Positions 34,887 through 44,292 are shown, counted from the first letter of the stretch. The stretch: 64,000 nucleotides of DNA from Castellaniella sp041677825 (GCF_041677825.1 NZ_JBAYPG010000009.1:1-64000); one strand, 5' to 3'. Translations and numbers: made by a program. The notes: generated by a model not told the origin, from the sequence alone.

Positions 34887-35764
34887 TCTATTATCTCGAG
34901 CTGGCCGTCAACGGCGCCATGGGCGGCCTGATGTATTCTCTGGTGGCCATGGGGATCGTGCTCATCTACAAGTCCTCGTCGGTGCCCAACCTTGCGCAGG
35001 GTGCCCTGACCATGGTGGCGGCCTACATGGTGCTTGCCTTTGCCGATGCCCTGGGCATTGCCCCACTCGTGGCCATGCCTTTGGCCGCGGCCACCATGTT
35101 CCTGTGCGGCATGCTGATCGAGAAGGTGGCATTGCGTCGGCTGGCGGGCTGGCCCATCGTGATGGTGCTCATGATGACCCTGGGCCTGGATATCTTCATG
35201 CGCGCGGTCACCCTGACCTTCTGGGGCGGCAGTGCCCGGACCCTGGATCTCGGCATCCCCGATACGCCGCTGTTCATCGGCCCCTTGCTGATCAACCGGG
35301 CCTACGTGGTCGGGGCCATCGTGGCCCTGGTTTTCTTCGTCATCTTTCGTCTGTTCTTTCGCACCCGGCGCGGCATTCTGCTGCGTGCGATTGCCGATGA
35401 CTACGTGGCGTCCTGGTCGGTGGGCATTTCGGTCGAGCACGGCGTTGCGCTGTCCTGGGCCCTTTCTGCCGTGACGGCCACGGCAGCGGGTGCCTTGTGG
35501 GGTTCGGTGCAGACCGTGGATCAGGGCCTGTCCCTGCTCCTGCTCAAGGGTCTGACGGTTGCCGTGCTCGGTGGGCTCGATTCGATCGGCGGTGCCATTC
35601 TGGCCGGCCTGCTGCTCGGCATTCTGGAAAACATCATGGCTGGATACCTGGACCCATTGCTGGGCGGTGGTACGCGCGAACTGGTGGTCGCACTCGTACT
35701 GATCCTGACCATCATGATCCGGCCCTTCGGCCTGTTCGGCAAGCACGATATCGAGAGGATCTAG
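34877..35764 (+). CDS. livH: Liv-type ABC transporter permease LivH
   Basis: The 295-residue membrane protein has about eight hydrophobic segments and the family features: an N-terminal LAVNGAMGGLMYSLVAMGIVLIY-type segment (residues about 8-30), a NLAQGALTMVAAY stretch near 36 and the AVLGGLDSIGGAILAGLLLG loop near 230, which contacts the ATPase. It forms the channel with LivM. It overlaps the ligase gene by 10 bp and is followed by livM after 3 bp. Confidence 0.92.
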   Translation: MDLIYYLELAVNGAMGGLMYSLVAMGIVLIYKSSSVPNLAQGALTMVAAYMVLAFADALGIAPLVAMPLAAATMFLCGMLIEKVALRRLAGWPIVMVLMMTLGLDIFMRAVTLTFWGGSARTLDLGIPDTPLFIGPLLINRAYVVGAIVALVFFVIFRLFFRTRRGILLRAIADDYVASWSVGISVEHGVALSWALSAVTATAAGALWGSVQTVDQGLSLLLLKGLTVAVLGGLDSIGGAILAGLLLGILENIMAGYLDPLLGGGTRELVVALVLILTIMIRPFGLFGKHDIERI

Positions 35765-35767
35765 AAG

Positions 35768-36841
35768 ATGTTCTACCGTCAGGCTGGTGTTTTCCACACC
35801 GACTACGCATCCGATTCGTCGCTGTTTCCCATACGCTTCGAGCGCCGGGTCATGCTGATCCTCCTGCTGCTGGCCCTGGCCGCACCGTATCTACTGGATT
35901 CGCTGGTGCTGGTCAGTTATGTCCAGCCCTGGCTGATCTGGACCTCCGCGGTGCTGGGCCTGAATCTGATCCTGGGCTGGGCGGGGCAGTTCCATTTCGG
36001 CTACGCGGCGATCATGGGCATTGGGGCCTATGCGAGCGTGCACGCCACCCGCCACGGCGTGCCCTGGGAACTGGCCGTGCTGCTGGGGGGCATGGCCGCC
36101 AGCGTCATCGGGATGGTGTTTGCGTTTGCGGCGCTGCGCGTCAAGGGGCTGTATCTGGCCTTGTCCACCCTGGCCATGCAATTCGTGATGGACTGGGTGA
36201 TCTCGCATGTCCCGGCTGTCAGCGGGGGCGTGTCCGCCACCCTGCAGGCACCACCGCCCAGTTTGCTGGGGCTGGTCATCACATCGGAGGCCGGGGTGTA
36301 CTACATCGTCCTGGCCTGGGTCGTTCTGGTGACGCTGTTCATGCTGAACCTGCGCCGCAGCGCTTTGGGCCGCGCATTCATCGCCGTGCGTGAAAAAGAC
36401 TTTGCCGCGGCGGTGATCGGGGTGCAGAGCTTCTATTACAAATTGGTGGCCTTTGCCGTTTCGGCCTTCATCGGCGGGATCAGTGGCGCCATCCTGGTGT
36501 TTTGTTTCTACAGGGCCGTCACGGCCGAGCAGTTTTCCATCGAGGTCTCGATCCAGCTTCTGGCCATGACCATCATCGGCGGGCTGGGGAGCATCATCGG
36601 CAGTTTCTTCGGTGCGGCATTCATTCTGCTGCTGCCGGGCCAGATCAACAATCTGGTCACCTCGCTGGCGCAGTCCATGAGCCTGCCGCTGGGGCCAGAG
36701 ACGCTGGCTCATATTCCCCACGTGGTGTATGGCGCGGCCATCATCCTGGTGCTGCTGGTCGAGCCCATGGGCCTGGGGAAGATATACCGGAACATACGCG
36801 ACTACCTGATGGTCTGGCCGTATGGCTATCTGCGCAAATGA
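35768..36841 (+). CDS. livM: Liv-type ABC transporter permease LivM
   Basis: The 357-residue membrane protein has a hydrophilic N-terminus of about 30 residues and some nine hydrophobic segments. The family stretches GWAGQFHFGYAAIMGIGAYA (near 70) and TIIGGLGSIIGSFFGAAF (near 270) are present. It partners LivH. Only 3 bp separate it from livH and 7 bp from livF. Confidence 0.92.
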   Translation: MFYRQAGVFHTDYASDSSLFPIRFERRVMLILLLLALAAPYLLDSLVLVSYVQPWLIWTSAVLGLNLILGWAGQFHFGYAAIMGIGAYASVHATRHGVPWELAVLLGGMAASVIGMVFAFAALRVKGLYLALSTLAMQFVMDWVISHVPAVSGGVSATLQAPPPSLLGLVITSEAGVYYIVLAWVVLVTLFMLNLRRSALGRAFIAVREKDFAAAVIGVQSFYYKLVAFAVSAFIGGISGAILVFCFYRAVTAEQFSIEVSIQLLAMTIIGGLGSIIGSFFGAAFILLLPGQINNLVTSLAQSMSLPLGPETLAHIPHVVYGAAIILVLLVEPMGLGKIYRNIRDYLMVWPYGYLRK

Positions 36842-36848
36842 GTGTGGC

Positions 36849-37658
36849 ATGAGCGAAATCATCGAACCCATCCTGGACGTGGAAAATATCGAGGTCATCT
36901 ACGATCGCATCGCGCTGGCCATCAAGGGGGTATCGCTCCAGGTCCCGAACGGCGGCATGGTCGCTTTGCTGGGTGCCAACGGGGCGGGCAAGAGCACTGC
37001 GCTGAAAGCCATCAGCGGGCTGCTCAAGCCCGAACGGGGTGAAGTCACGCGCGGTACCCTGCAGTTCGATGGCCAGGACATCTCGACGCTGTCACCGCAG
37101 CAGAGGGTCCGCCTGGGCATCGTGCAGGTGCTTGAAGGCCGGCGCGTCTTCGAGCACCTGAGCGCGGACGAGAACCTGATTGCCGCCTCTGCCGTCGCCC
37201 GGACCAGCCGCAGCGATACCGCCCGCAACCGCGATATGGTCTATGGCTATTTTCCCCGCCTGCACCAGAGGCGCACGGCGCTGGCGGGGCTGCTGTCGGG
37301 AGGCGAGCAGCAGATGCTGGCGATCGGGCGCGCACTGATGACCAATCCCAGGCTGTTGATGCTCGATGAGCCCAGCCTGGGGCTCGCGCCCCTGCTGGTT
37401 GCCGAAATCTTCGGCATCGTGCAGGACATCAACGCCCGGGAGGGGCTTTCGGTGCTGCTGGTCGAGCAGAACGCGATTGCGGCGCTCGAGGTCGTGTCGC
37501 ACGGCTACCTGATCGAGAACGGCCGTATCGTCATGCACGACAGTGCACAGGCCATGAAAAACAATCCTGATATTCAGGAATTCTATCTTGGAGGATCGGA
37601 CAACAAGGATTTCGGGGCAATCAAGCATTATCGCCGGCGCAAGCGCTGGCTCAATTGA
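36849..37658 (+). CDS. livF: Liv-type ABC transporter ATPase LivF
   Basis: The 269-residue ATPase has Walker A GANGAGKSTAL near residue 40, the signature LLSGGEQQMLAIGRAL near 147 and Walker B LLMLDEPSLGLAP near 170. It energises the LivHM permease together with LivG. I use the ATG at 36849 because a start nine codons earlier would overlap livM for no gain. The C-terminus carries about 30 extra residues rich in basic residues beyond the usual LivF end, a feature of the longer Burkholderiales homologues. Confidence 0.9.
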   Translation: MSEIIEPILDVENIEVIYDRIALAIKGVSLQVPNGGMVALLGANGAGKSTALKAISGLLKPERGEVTRGTLQFDGQDISTLSPQQRVRLGIVQVLEGRRVFEHLSADENLIAASAVARTSRSDTARNRDMVYGYFPRLHQRRTALAGLLSGGEQQMLAIGRALMTNPRLLMLDEPSLGLAPLLVAEIFGIVQDINAREGLSVLLVEQNAIAALEVVSHGYLIENGRIVMHDSAQAMKNNPDIQEFYLGGSDNKDFGAIKHYRRRKRWLN

Positions 37659-37700
37659 AGAACATTGGCGACATATATCTTGTCATACAGGAGACATGGA

Positions 37701-38954
37701 ATGAAAATGACCAGAGTACACACGATGATTGCAGCGTCCGTTCTGGCGTGTGTGTCCGGCGGCGTTCAGGCGCAGACGGGCGACACGATCAAATTCGGCC
37801 TCTGCTATGATCTCAGCAAGGCCTATACCTTTGCCGTGCCGCAAATGGCCCAGGCAGCGAAAGACTACGCCACGCTGCTGAACCAGGAAGGGGGCATCGA
37901 GGGCAAGAAGATCGAGATCATCGTACAGGACACCGGCAACGAGCCCCAGCGTGGCATCGAGTGCTATGAAAAGCTCAAGCGCGACGGCGTGATGATATTC
38001 GACTACATGTCCACGCCCGTGTCGCGGGCGGTGCTGCCCAGGCACATGGAAGACGGCAACATCATGCTGCAATCATTCGTGGGCCGTGGCGATGCGGTCA
38101 ACGGCGAGGTATTCAAGTGGATATTTCCGGTGGGTCCCACATACTGGGGCCAGGTGGCCAATGATATCCAGTACATCAAGACCCTCAAGGATGGCGACCT
38201 GAAAGGGGTCAAGATTGCGTTCATCTATCCGGATTACGCCTTTGGCCAGGAGCCCATTCCGGTTCTGAAGACGCTGGCCGAAAAAGAGGGTTTCGACCTG
38301 CAATTGTTCCCGAATCCCTTGCCCGGGCGCGATCAGGCTTCGGTCTGGACGCAGATCCGGCGTTTCAACCCGGATTACGTGATTTCCTGGAACCTGTCGG
38401 CCATGCACGTCGTGGCGGCCCGTGAAATGAAGCGCAACGGGATTCCGATGGACAAGCTGATCACGGTCAACTGGCTCAATGAGGTCGATATCAACAATAT
38501 CGGCGCTGAAGAAGCCAAGGGCCTGCGCCGCGGCACCAACGTCGTGGGCGGTCGGGATCACCCGATGATGCAGCGCATCCAGAAAGAGGTCTACGATGCG
38601 GGCAAGGGCAATGGCGATCCGAAGACGCTGGATGACATCTACTACAACAATGGCTTGTCGACCTATGCCGTGGCCTTCGAAGGTGTACGCCAGGCCATTC
38701 TCAACGAAGGCTGGCCGCTGACGCCCGAGAAGATCAAGCTCGGATTGGAAAGCCTGAAGGATTTCGATGCGAACGGCTTCATTGCACCGGTGACCGTGAC
38801 CGCCAAGGATCACGGCGGTGGCGGCAAGACGCGCGTCGATATGTGGGATGGCAGCAAGTGGGTGCCGCAGTCCGACTGGTTTGCGGCCTATACCGACGTG
38901 GTCGATGAACTGGTTCAGGAGCAGTCGGCCGAATTTGCCAGATCCGGCAAGTAA
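37701..38954 (+). CDS. Branched-chain-amino-acid-type ABC substrate-binding protein (second copy)
   Basis: The 417-residue periplasmic protein has a signal peptide (about 1-24, ending VQA) and the Leu/Ile/Val-type binding fold. CAGGAGA lies 6 nt before the ATG at 37701, which decides this start over one 12 codons upstream. It follows livF by 42 bp. It is only distantly similar to the first binding protein at 29783, so the two probably give the same transporter two ligand specificities. Confidence 0.9.
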   Translation: MKMTRVHTMIAASVLACVSGGVQAQTGDTIKFGLCYDLSKAYTFAVPQMAQAAKDYATLLNQEGGIEGKKIEIIVQDTGNEPQRGIECYEKLKRDGVMIFDYMSTPVSRAVLPRHMEDGNIMLQSFVGRGDAVNGEVFKWIFPVGPTYWGQVANDIQYIKTLKDGDLKGVKIAFIYPDYAFGQEPIPVLKTLAEKEGFDLQLFPNPLPGRDQASVWTQIRRFNPDYVISWNLSAMHVVAAREMKRNGIPMDKLITVNWLNEVDINNIGAEEAKGLRRGTNVVGGRDHPMMQRIQKEVYDAGKGNGDPKTLDDIYYNNGLSTYAVAFEGVRQAILNEGWPLTPEKIKLGLESLKDFDANGFIAPVTVTAKDHGGGGKTRVDMWDGSKWVPQSDWFAAYTDVVDELVQEQSAEFARSGK

Positions 38955-39024
38955 ACGTACGCGTGGCCGGGCAGGCCTGTCCGGCCACAGGGTTCAGGAA
39001 TGCAGCAAGGTGGATGGAGGAACG

Positions 39025-39852
39025 ATGGCTTACGAGACGATTGCACTGGAAACGGATGCGCGGGGCATTGCAACGCTGACGCTCAACCGGCCCGAGGTGC
39101 ACAACGCCATGAATGGCCTGATGTGGGAAGAGGGCCTGGAGGCCACCCAGCGTCTTGCGGCTGATGATGCGGTGCGGGCGGTCGTCCTGGCGGGTGCCGG
39201 GAAAAGCTTTTGTTCAGGCGCGGATCTCAAGTACCAGCTGGCACAGCGTGAAGCCGGCACGGCAGAGAAGGCGGCCGAGGCAGACAAGTTCGTGCGCTGG
39301 CTGCAGGCGCTCGACACCTTGCCCAAGCTGCTCATCGGCCGCATCCAGGGGCCGGCCTACGCCGGTGCGCTGGGGCTCATCTCGGTCTGTGACCTGGCCA
39401 TAGGCGTCGATTCATTGGTCTTTGCCATTACCGAGGCCCGCCTGGGCCTGATGCCGGCCATGATTTCGCCGTACGTGATGCGGCGCCTGGGCGGGGCGGC
39501 GAAGGCCAGGCGCTACTTTCTCAATGGCCGGCGTTTCGATGCCCAGGAGGCCCTTTCGGTGGGGCTGCTCGATCGTGTGGTTGCCCCACAGGAACTGGAC
39601 CGCGCCATCGAAGAGGAAATCGGCTTGCTGCTGCAGTGCGGGCCCCAGGCTGTGGGCAAGATCAAGCAGTTGATTGCGCACGTTGCCCATCTGGGCTTTG
39701 AACAGGCGCTGTCCTATACGCCAGGCCAGGTCATTGGCATGTGGGACTCCGCAGAAGCAGCAGAAGGCATGGCAAGCTTTCTCGAGAAACGCAAGCCGGC
39801 CTGGGTTGCGGCGGTGCGGCACGAAAACGGAGGGTCCGAAGATGGCCAATGA
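39025..39852 (+). CDS. Methylglutaconyl-CoA hydratase-like crotonase (LiuC-like)
   Basis: The 275-residue crotonase-family protein resembles bacterial LiuC in the region GPAYAGALGLISVCDLAIG (residues 109-127) and in TEARLGLMPAMISPYVM (137-152). The second catalytic glutamate is Glu138; the first position carries no glutamate, as in LiuC. It would hydrate 3-methylglutaconyl-CoA to HMG-CoA, the step between the carboxylase and the lyase encoded in the divergent operon. GGAGG lies 4 nt before the ATG at 39025; the frame is open 69 codons further upstream but that part overlaps the binding-protein gene. Its stop overlaps the acetoacetyl-CoA synthetase start by 11 bp. Confidence 0.85.
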   Translation: MAYETIALETDARGIATLTLNRPEVHNAMNGLMWEEGLEATQRLAADDAVRAVVLAGAGKSFCSGADLKYQLAQREAGTAEKAAEADKFVRWLQALDTLPKLLIGRIQGPAYAGALGLISVCDLAIGVDSLVFAITEARLGLMPAMISPYVMRRLGGAAKARRYFLNGRRFDAQEALSVGLLDRVVAPQELDRAIEEEIGLLLQCGPQAVGKIKQLIAHVAHLGFEQALSYTPGQVIGMWDSAEAAEGMASFLEKRKPAWVAAVRHENGGSEDGQ

Positions 39853-41866
39853 AGGTGATCTGTTGTGGACACCCGACCCCGGTTGGGCCGAGGGCACGCG
39901 AATGGCCGATTACATGCGCTGGCTGGCCGCCGAGCGCGGGCTCGAATTCAACGACTATGAGTCGCTGCGTCGCTGGTCGGTCGAGGACCTGAACGGGTTC
40001 TGGCAATCCCTCTGGGACTATTTCTCCATCGCGTCGGATTCAGTGCCCGAGCAGGTGCTGGATACCCTGGCCATGCCCGGGGGGCGCTGGTTCGAAGGCT
40101 CGCGCGTCAACTATGCCGAACACATACTGCGCTCCGCCAGGCATGCGCCGCCCGGAAAGGTCGCGATTCACTACGCTTCCGAGCAGTCGGGCCTGGCGAC
40201 GCTGACCTGGCAGGAACTCGAGCGGCAGGTGATGGTTCTGGCCACGCGGCTGCGCGCCATGGGCTTGCAGCCGGGTGATCGGGTCGTCGCCTATCTGCCG
40301 AACATTCCCGAAACCGTGGTGGCGGCGCTCGCCTGTATGGCGGTGGGCGCAGTGTGGTCCACCGCCTCTCCGGAATTCGGGGTGGAAACCGTAGTGGATC
40401 GCTTCGGGCAGATCGAGCCCAAACTGTTTTTCACCTGCGATGGCTACCAGTTCAATGGCAAGGCCTGGTCGCGTGAAAGCCACGTCCGGGATATCGTGCA
40501 CCGGCTGCCGACACTTGGGCACGTCGTGTGCATCCCGGTCCTGGATCCGGCGCGCAAGGATGCCATCGTACCGGCGGGCATCCTTTGGAATTCGCTCTTC
40601 GATGGCCCCCCTGTTGTGCGCGATCGGTTCGAATACGCGCGGGTGCCGTCCGACCATCCGCTCTGGGTCCTGTTTTCGTCGGGGACCACGGGCCTGCCCA
40701 AGGCCATCGTGCACAACCATGTGGGGATGGTGCTCGAGCATTACAAGCTGATCTGCCTGCACATGAATCTGGGCCCTGACTCGGTGATGTTCTTTTACTC
40801 GTCCACGGGGTGGATGGTGTGGAATCTCACGGTGGCGGCGCTGTTGGGTGGCGGGGCGATCGTGCTTTATGACGGCAGCCCGACCTTTCCGGACGCCGAT
40901 CGCATCTGGCAACTCGCGCAGGACGCGGGCGTCACCTATCTGGGATCCAGTGCAGCCTATATGCAGCTGATGCGCAAGACCGGGGTGGTGCCCAAGGATC
41001 GCTTCAACCTGAAGATCGAGGCGACGATCATTGCCGGCTCACCGGTGGGGCCCGAAATCTACGCCTGGTTCTATGACAATGTGGCACCGGATTGCTGGTT
41101 CAGTTCGCAATCGGGGGGCACTGAAACCTGCAGCTGCCTAGTGACATCGGTCCCGCTGCTGCCCGTGCATGCCGGCGAGATACAGGCCCGGGCATTGGGC
41201 ATCGATCTGCAGGCCTGGGACGACGATGGCCACGAGGTGGTCGACGAGGTGGGTGAGCTGGTCATCAGGAAACCGTTCCCATCCATGCCATTGTGCTTCT
41301 GGAATGATGCCGATGGCCAGCGCTACCACGAGGCCTACTTCGATGTGTATCCCGGCGTGTGGCGGCACGGGGATTTCATCAAGATCAACGATCGCGGCGG
41401 CTGCTGCATCTATGGCCGCTCGGATTCCACCCTGAACCGCCATGGGGTCCGTATCGGCACGGCAGAGATCTATCAGATCGTGGAGAAAATGCCCGAAATC
41501 GCCGACAGCCTCGTCGTCTGTTGCGCGCTGCCCGGCGGGCGCTTCATCATGCCGCTGTTTGTCGTGCCCAAGCCGGACGTGGTGCTCGATGAGGGCCTGA
41601 AGCAGCGCATCAGGGCCAAGCTGCGCGACGAAGGCAGCCCGCGGCACGTGCCCGACGAGATTCATTCGATACCGGCGGTGCCGTATACGCTCACCGGCAA
41701 GAAAATGGAGGTGCCCGTACGCAAGCTGCTCACGGGGGCGGCCCCCGAAACAGTGGTGAACCTCGATGCCATGAGCAATCCAGGGGCAATCGACTATTTT
41801 GTCCGTTTCACGTTCGGTGATTCTCTGGCGCCTGCCGGCAACACGAGTCAGGGAGCCGGCGCATGA
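39842..41866 (+). CDS. aacS: Acetoacetyl-CoA synthetase
   Basis: The 674-residue ANL-family enzyme opens with the acetoacetyl-CoA synthetase hallmark LLWTPDPGWAEGTRMADYM and has the motif VLFSSGTTGLPKAIVHNH near residue 278, SGGTETCSCLV near 425 and a TLTGKKMEVPVRKLL motif near 620. It activates acetoacetate with ATP and CoA, which lets the acetoacetate released by HMG-CoA lyase be used as two acetyl-CoA after thiolysis. GGAGGG lies 7 nt before the ATG at 39842. It overlaps the LiuC-like gene by 11 bp and the next ligase by 4 bp. Confidence 0.93.
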   Translation: MANEGDLLWTPDPGWAEGTRMADYMRWLAAERGLEFNDYESLRRWSVEDLNGFWQSLWDYFSIASDSVPEQVLDTLAMPGGRWFEGSRVNYAEHILRSARHAPPGKVAIHYASEQSGLATLTWQELERQVMVLATRLRAMGLQPGDRVVAYLPNIPETVVAALACMAVGAVWSTASPEFGVETVVDRFGQIEPKLFFTCDGYQFNGKAWSRESHVRDIVHRLPTLGHVVCIPVLDPARKDAIVPAGILWNSLFDGPPVVRDRFEYARVPSDHPLWVLFSSGTTGLPKAIVHNHVGMVLEHYKLICLHMNLGPDSVMFFYSSTGWMVWNLTVAALLGGGAIVLYDGSPTFPDADRIWQLAQDAGVTYLGSSAAYMQLMRKTGVVPKDRFNLKIEATIIAGSPVGPEIYAWFYDNVAPDCWFSSQSGGTETCSCLVTSVPLLPVHAGEIQARALGIDLQAWDDDGHEVVDEVGELVIRKPFPSMPLCFWNDADGQRYHEAYFDVYPGVWRHGDFIKINDRGGCCIYGRSDSTLNRHGVRIGTAEIYQIVEKMPEIADSLVVCCALPGGRFIMPLFVVPKPDVVLDEGLKQRIRAKLRDEGSPRHVPDEIHSIPAVPYTLTGKKMEVPVRKLLTGAAPETVVNLDAMSNPGAIDYFVRFTFGDSLAPAGNTSQGAGA

Positions 41867-43116
41867 CTTCATTTTTCGATGCGCACGAGACCGAAACGCC
41901 AGAAGAGCGCGAAAAGCGCTTGTTCAAGGCGCTTCGTGAGCTGATCGGCCACGCGAAGGCAGCCAGCCCGCGTTGGGCTGGCGTGCTCGAGGGCATAGAC
42001 CCTGCAGATGTGACGGACCGCGCGGCCCTGGCGCGCCTGCCGGTGGTCCGCAAAGCGCAGTTGCTGCAATGGCAGCAAGAGGCCCGCGGGCAGGGGGGCG
42101 ATGCATTTGGCGGTTTTGCGACGGCACATTATGGTCCGGTGCTGGCGCGCGTGTTCGCCAGCCCCGGGCCCATCTACGAACCCCAGGGGCGCAGTGCGGA
42201 TTATTGGCGCATGGCCCGGGCGCTGTTCGCCGCAGGCTTTCGGGCCGGCGATCTCGTGCACAATGCCCTCAACTACCATATGACACCGGGTGCATTCATC
42301 ATGGAGGGCGGTGCGGCCGAATTGGGTTGCACGGTCTTCCCGGCCGGTGTGGGGCAAACCGAACTGCAGCTGCAGGCCATCGCCGATCTGCGGCCCAGTG
42401 GCTATATCGGTACGCCCAGCCACTTGCGCCTGCTGGTCGAACAGGCCATCGCAGGCCGGGCGGATATCGCCAGCCTGACCAAGGCCATGGTCGGCGGCGA
42501 AGCCTTTCCGGCGAGTCTGCGCGAATGGCTGGCTGCGCATGGCGTCGATGCATACCAGTGCTACGCAACAGCCGAATCGGGTCTGATCGCCTACGAAACC
42601 CGCTCGCGTGAGGGGATGGTCGTTGATGAGCAGGTCATTCTGGAGATCGTGCATCCGGATACGCTGCAGCCCGTGCCCGATGGCGAGATCGGTGAGGTGG
42701 TGGTGAGCGTCCTGAATCCGGTGTATCCGCTGATCCGTTTCGGCACGGGCGACCTGTCGGCGATCCTGCCGGGCCGCTGTCCGACCGGGCGCACCAATGT
42801 GCGCATTCGGGGGTGGCTGGGGCGTGCGGATCAGGCCACCAAAGTGCGTGGGCTGTTCATCCGGCCAGAGCAGGTTCGCGAGGCCCTGGCACGGTTTCCC
42901 GAGATCGAGCGGGCCACGCTGGTGATCACGGGTGAAATCGGCAAGGACCACATGGTGCTCAAGGTGCAGGTCCGCAATCCGGCTGAAGGCCTGCAGGGCC
43001 AGCTGGCCAGCGCGATGCGCGAATTTACCCGGTTGCGTTGCGAAGTGGAGATTGCAGGCGACGAAGAATGGCCAGCCGATGTCGCCCTGATCGACGACCG
43101 GCGCACGGTACACTGA
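41863..43116 (+). CDS. Phenylacetate-CoA ligase-family AMP-binding protein
   Basis: The 417-residue protein is a PaaK-type adenylate-forming enzyme: a TPSHLRLLVEQA stretch near residue 185, a YQCYATAESGLIAYE motif near 228 and an IRFGTGDLSAILPG motif near 288, with an FIRPEQV region near 328 in the C-terminal lid. PaaK-family ligases activate aryl- or small carboxylic acids to CoA thioesters. It overlaps acetoacetyl-CoA synthetase by 4 bp and is the last gene of the long plus-strand operon. Its specific acid is unknown; a substrate taken up by the Liv-type transporter is plausible. Confidence 0.83.
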   Translation: MTSFFDAHETETPEEREKRLFKALRELIGHAKAASPRWAGVLEGIDPADVTDRAALARLPVVRKAQLLQWQQEARGQGGDAFGGFATAHYGPVLARVFASPGPIYEPQGRSADYWRMARALFAAGFRAGDLVHNALNYHMTPGAFIMEGGAAELGCTVFPAGVGQTELQLQAIADLRPSGYIGTPSHLRLLVEQAIAGRADIASLTKAMVGGEAFPASLREWLAAHGVDAYQCYATAESGLIAYETRSREGMVVDEQVILEIVHPDTLQPVPDGEIGEVVVSVLNPVYPLIRFGTGDLSAILPGRCPTGRTNVRIRGWLGRADQATKVRGLFIRPEQVREALARFPEIERATLVITGEIGKDHMVLKVQVRNPAEGLQGQLASAMREFTRLRCEVEIAGDEEWPADVALIDDRRTVH

Positions 43117-43152
43117 GGCAAGGCAGGCTGTTCTGTTCCAGGGTGGTGGTCC

Positions 43153-43995
43153 ATGCGTCGCATGCGGTTTTCAAGGTTCTGGCCGTTTCTTGCCATGCTG
43201 TGCGCGTGGCTGCTGGCACTGGGTACGGCATCGGCCGCGGATGCCGATATCGTCTTTCCCCGGCAGGTGCAGCAGGGGGCGATGGTGGTCGGCAAGGTCC
43301 CTTCTGGCAGCCAGGTGATGTATGGCGATCGGCCACTCGACGTCACCGGCTACGGCACGGTCGTATTCGGCGTGGCACGCGATGCCAGCGGGCCCGCCCG
43401 GCTGACGGTGAGCGCGCCGGGTGCCGCACCCCGCACGGCGGAGATCGCCATCGTGCCACGCGACTGGCCCGTCGAGCGGGTCAATGGGGTGCCACCGAAA
43501 ACCGTGTCTCCACCCCCCACGATTGCCGCCCGCATTCGGCGCGAACAGCAACGCGTGGCGGCGGCCAGGGCAACCAGCAGCCACGATACCGGTTTCGCCC
43601 AGGCATTCATCTGGCCGGTCCAGGGGCGGGTGTCGGGGCGGTTCGGCAACCAGCGCATCTATAACGGCACGCCAGGTGCCGCCCATTCGGGCATGGACAT
43701 CGCCGTGCCCACCGGCACGGCGGTGAAAGCCCCGGCAAGCGGCCGGGTCGTGTTTGCCGACCCGGATCTCTATCTGACGGGGGGCACGATCCTGATCGAT
43801 CACGGCTACGGCATCGGGTCCAATTTCCTGCATCTGTCGAAACTGGCCGTGGCCGTTGGCGACACGGTGGTTCAGGGCCAGGTGATTGGTCGCGCCGGGG
43901 CCACCGGGCGGGCAACCGGCCCGCATCTGCACTGGGGCATGACCTGGTTCGATGTGCGCATCGATCCCTTGCTGGTGCTCGAGCGGACCCGCTGA
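43153..43995 (+). CDS. M23 (LytM-type) peptidoglycan metallopeptidase
   Basis: The 280-residue exported protein has a signal peptide (about 1-29), a beta-rich N-terminal domain (about 35-105), a linker and a C-terminal M23 domain. Zinc ligands are His178 and Asp182 in HSGMDIA and His260 in GPHLHWGM, so the active site looks intact. It should cut peptidoglycan cross-links in the periplasm. It begins 36 bp after the ligase operon and has no functional link to its neighbours that I can see; it may be read through from the upstream operon. Confidence 0.9.
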   Translation: MRRMRFSRFWPFLAMLCAWLLALGTASAADADIVFPRQVQQGAMVVGKVPSGSQVMYGDRPLDVTGYGTVVFGVARDASGPARLTVSAPGAAPRTAEIAIVPRDWPVERVNGVPPKTVSPPPTIAARIRREQQRVAAARATSSHDTGFAQAFIWPVQGRVSGRFGNQRIYNGTPGAAHSGMDIAVPTGTAVKAPASGRVVFADPDLYLTGGTILIDHGYGIGSNFLHLSKLAVAVGDTVVQGQVIGRAGATGRATGPHLHWGMTWFDVRIDPLLVLERTR

Positions 43996-44117
43996 GCACG
44001 GCATCGGGGCTGCGCCGGCGATCCGGGTCGGGAACAGGATCCGGGTGCAGGTCTGCTGTCCGTGAGCGGGTTATCACCGATAAGCATTTGGTGAAGCGCT
44101 GCTTAAGAAAAAGAAAA

Positions 44118-44147
44118 TTGACGCAGGCAGCCGCTGATTTCTACGAT
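44118..44147 (+). promoter_or_regulatory. Sigma70-like promoter before the SDR/ADH/ABC island
   Basis: TTGACG and TACGAT are separated by 18 bp, in an AT-rich patch after a run of GC-rich sequence. Transcription would start near 44154 and leave a leader of about 200 nt before the SDR gene. The 363-bp stretch from 43996 to 44358 otherwise holds only the palindrome at 44274-44292 and no supportable gene. Confidence 0.55.
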
Positions 44148-44273
44148 AATGAAAGATGGCCGGACACCGGCATGGGTCAGGGCTGACATTCGGCCACGCT
44201 CTTGTTCCCCGTCACGGGTGTGTCGGCCTGGTCATGGCGGTGGTCAAGGCCGTCAGGGGCTTTACTGAACAGG

Positions 44274-44292
44274 TCGATCCATTATGGATCGA
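44274..44292. promoter_or_regulatory. 19-bp perfect palindrome upstream of the SDR gene
   Basis: TCGATCCAT-T-ATGGATCGA has 9-bp perfect arms around one central base, 66 bp before the SDR start. Symmetry of this length suggests a dimeric repressor site controlling the sugar-transport island. No regulator gene lies beside the island, so the cognate protein must be encoded elsewhere. Confidence 0.65.

Noticed and set aside
38818..39024. Longer N-terminus for the LiuC-like hydratase
   Set aside because: The extra 69 codons overlap the binding-protein gene in another frame and carry no crotonase sequence; GGAGG precedes the ATG at 39025.
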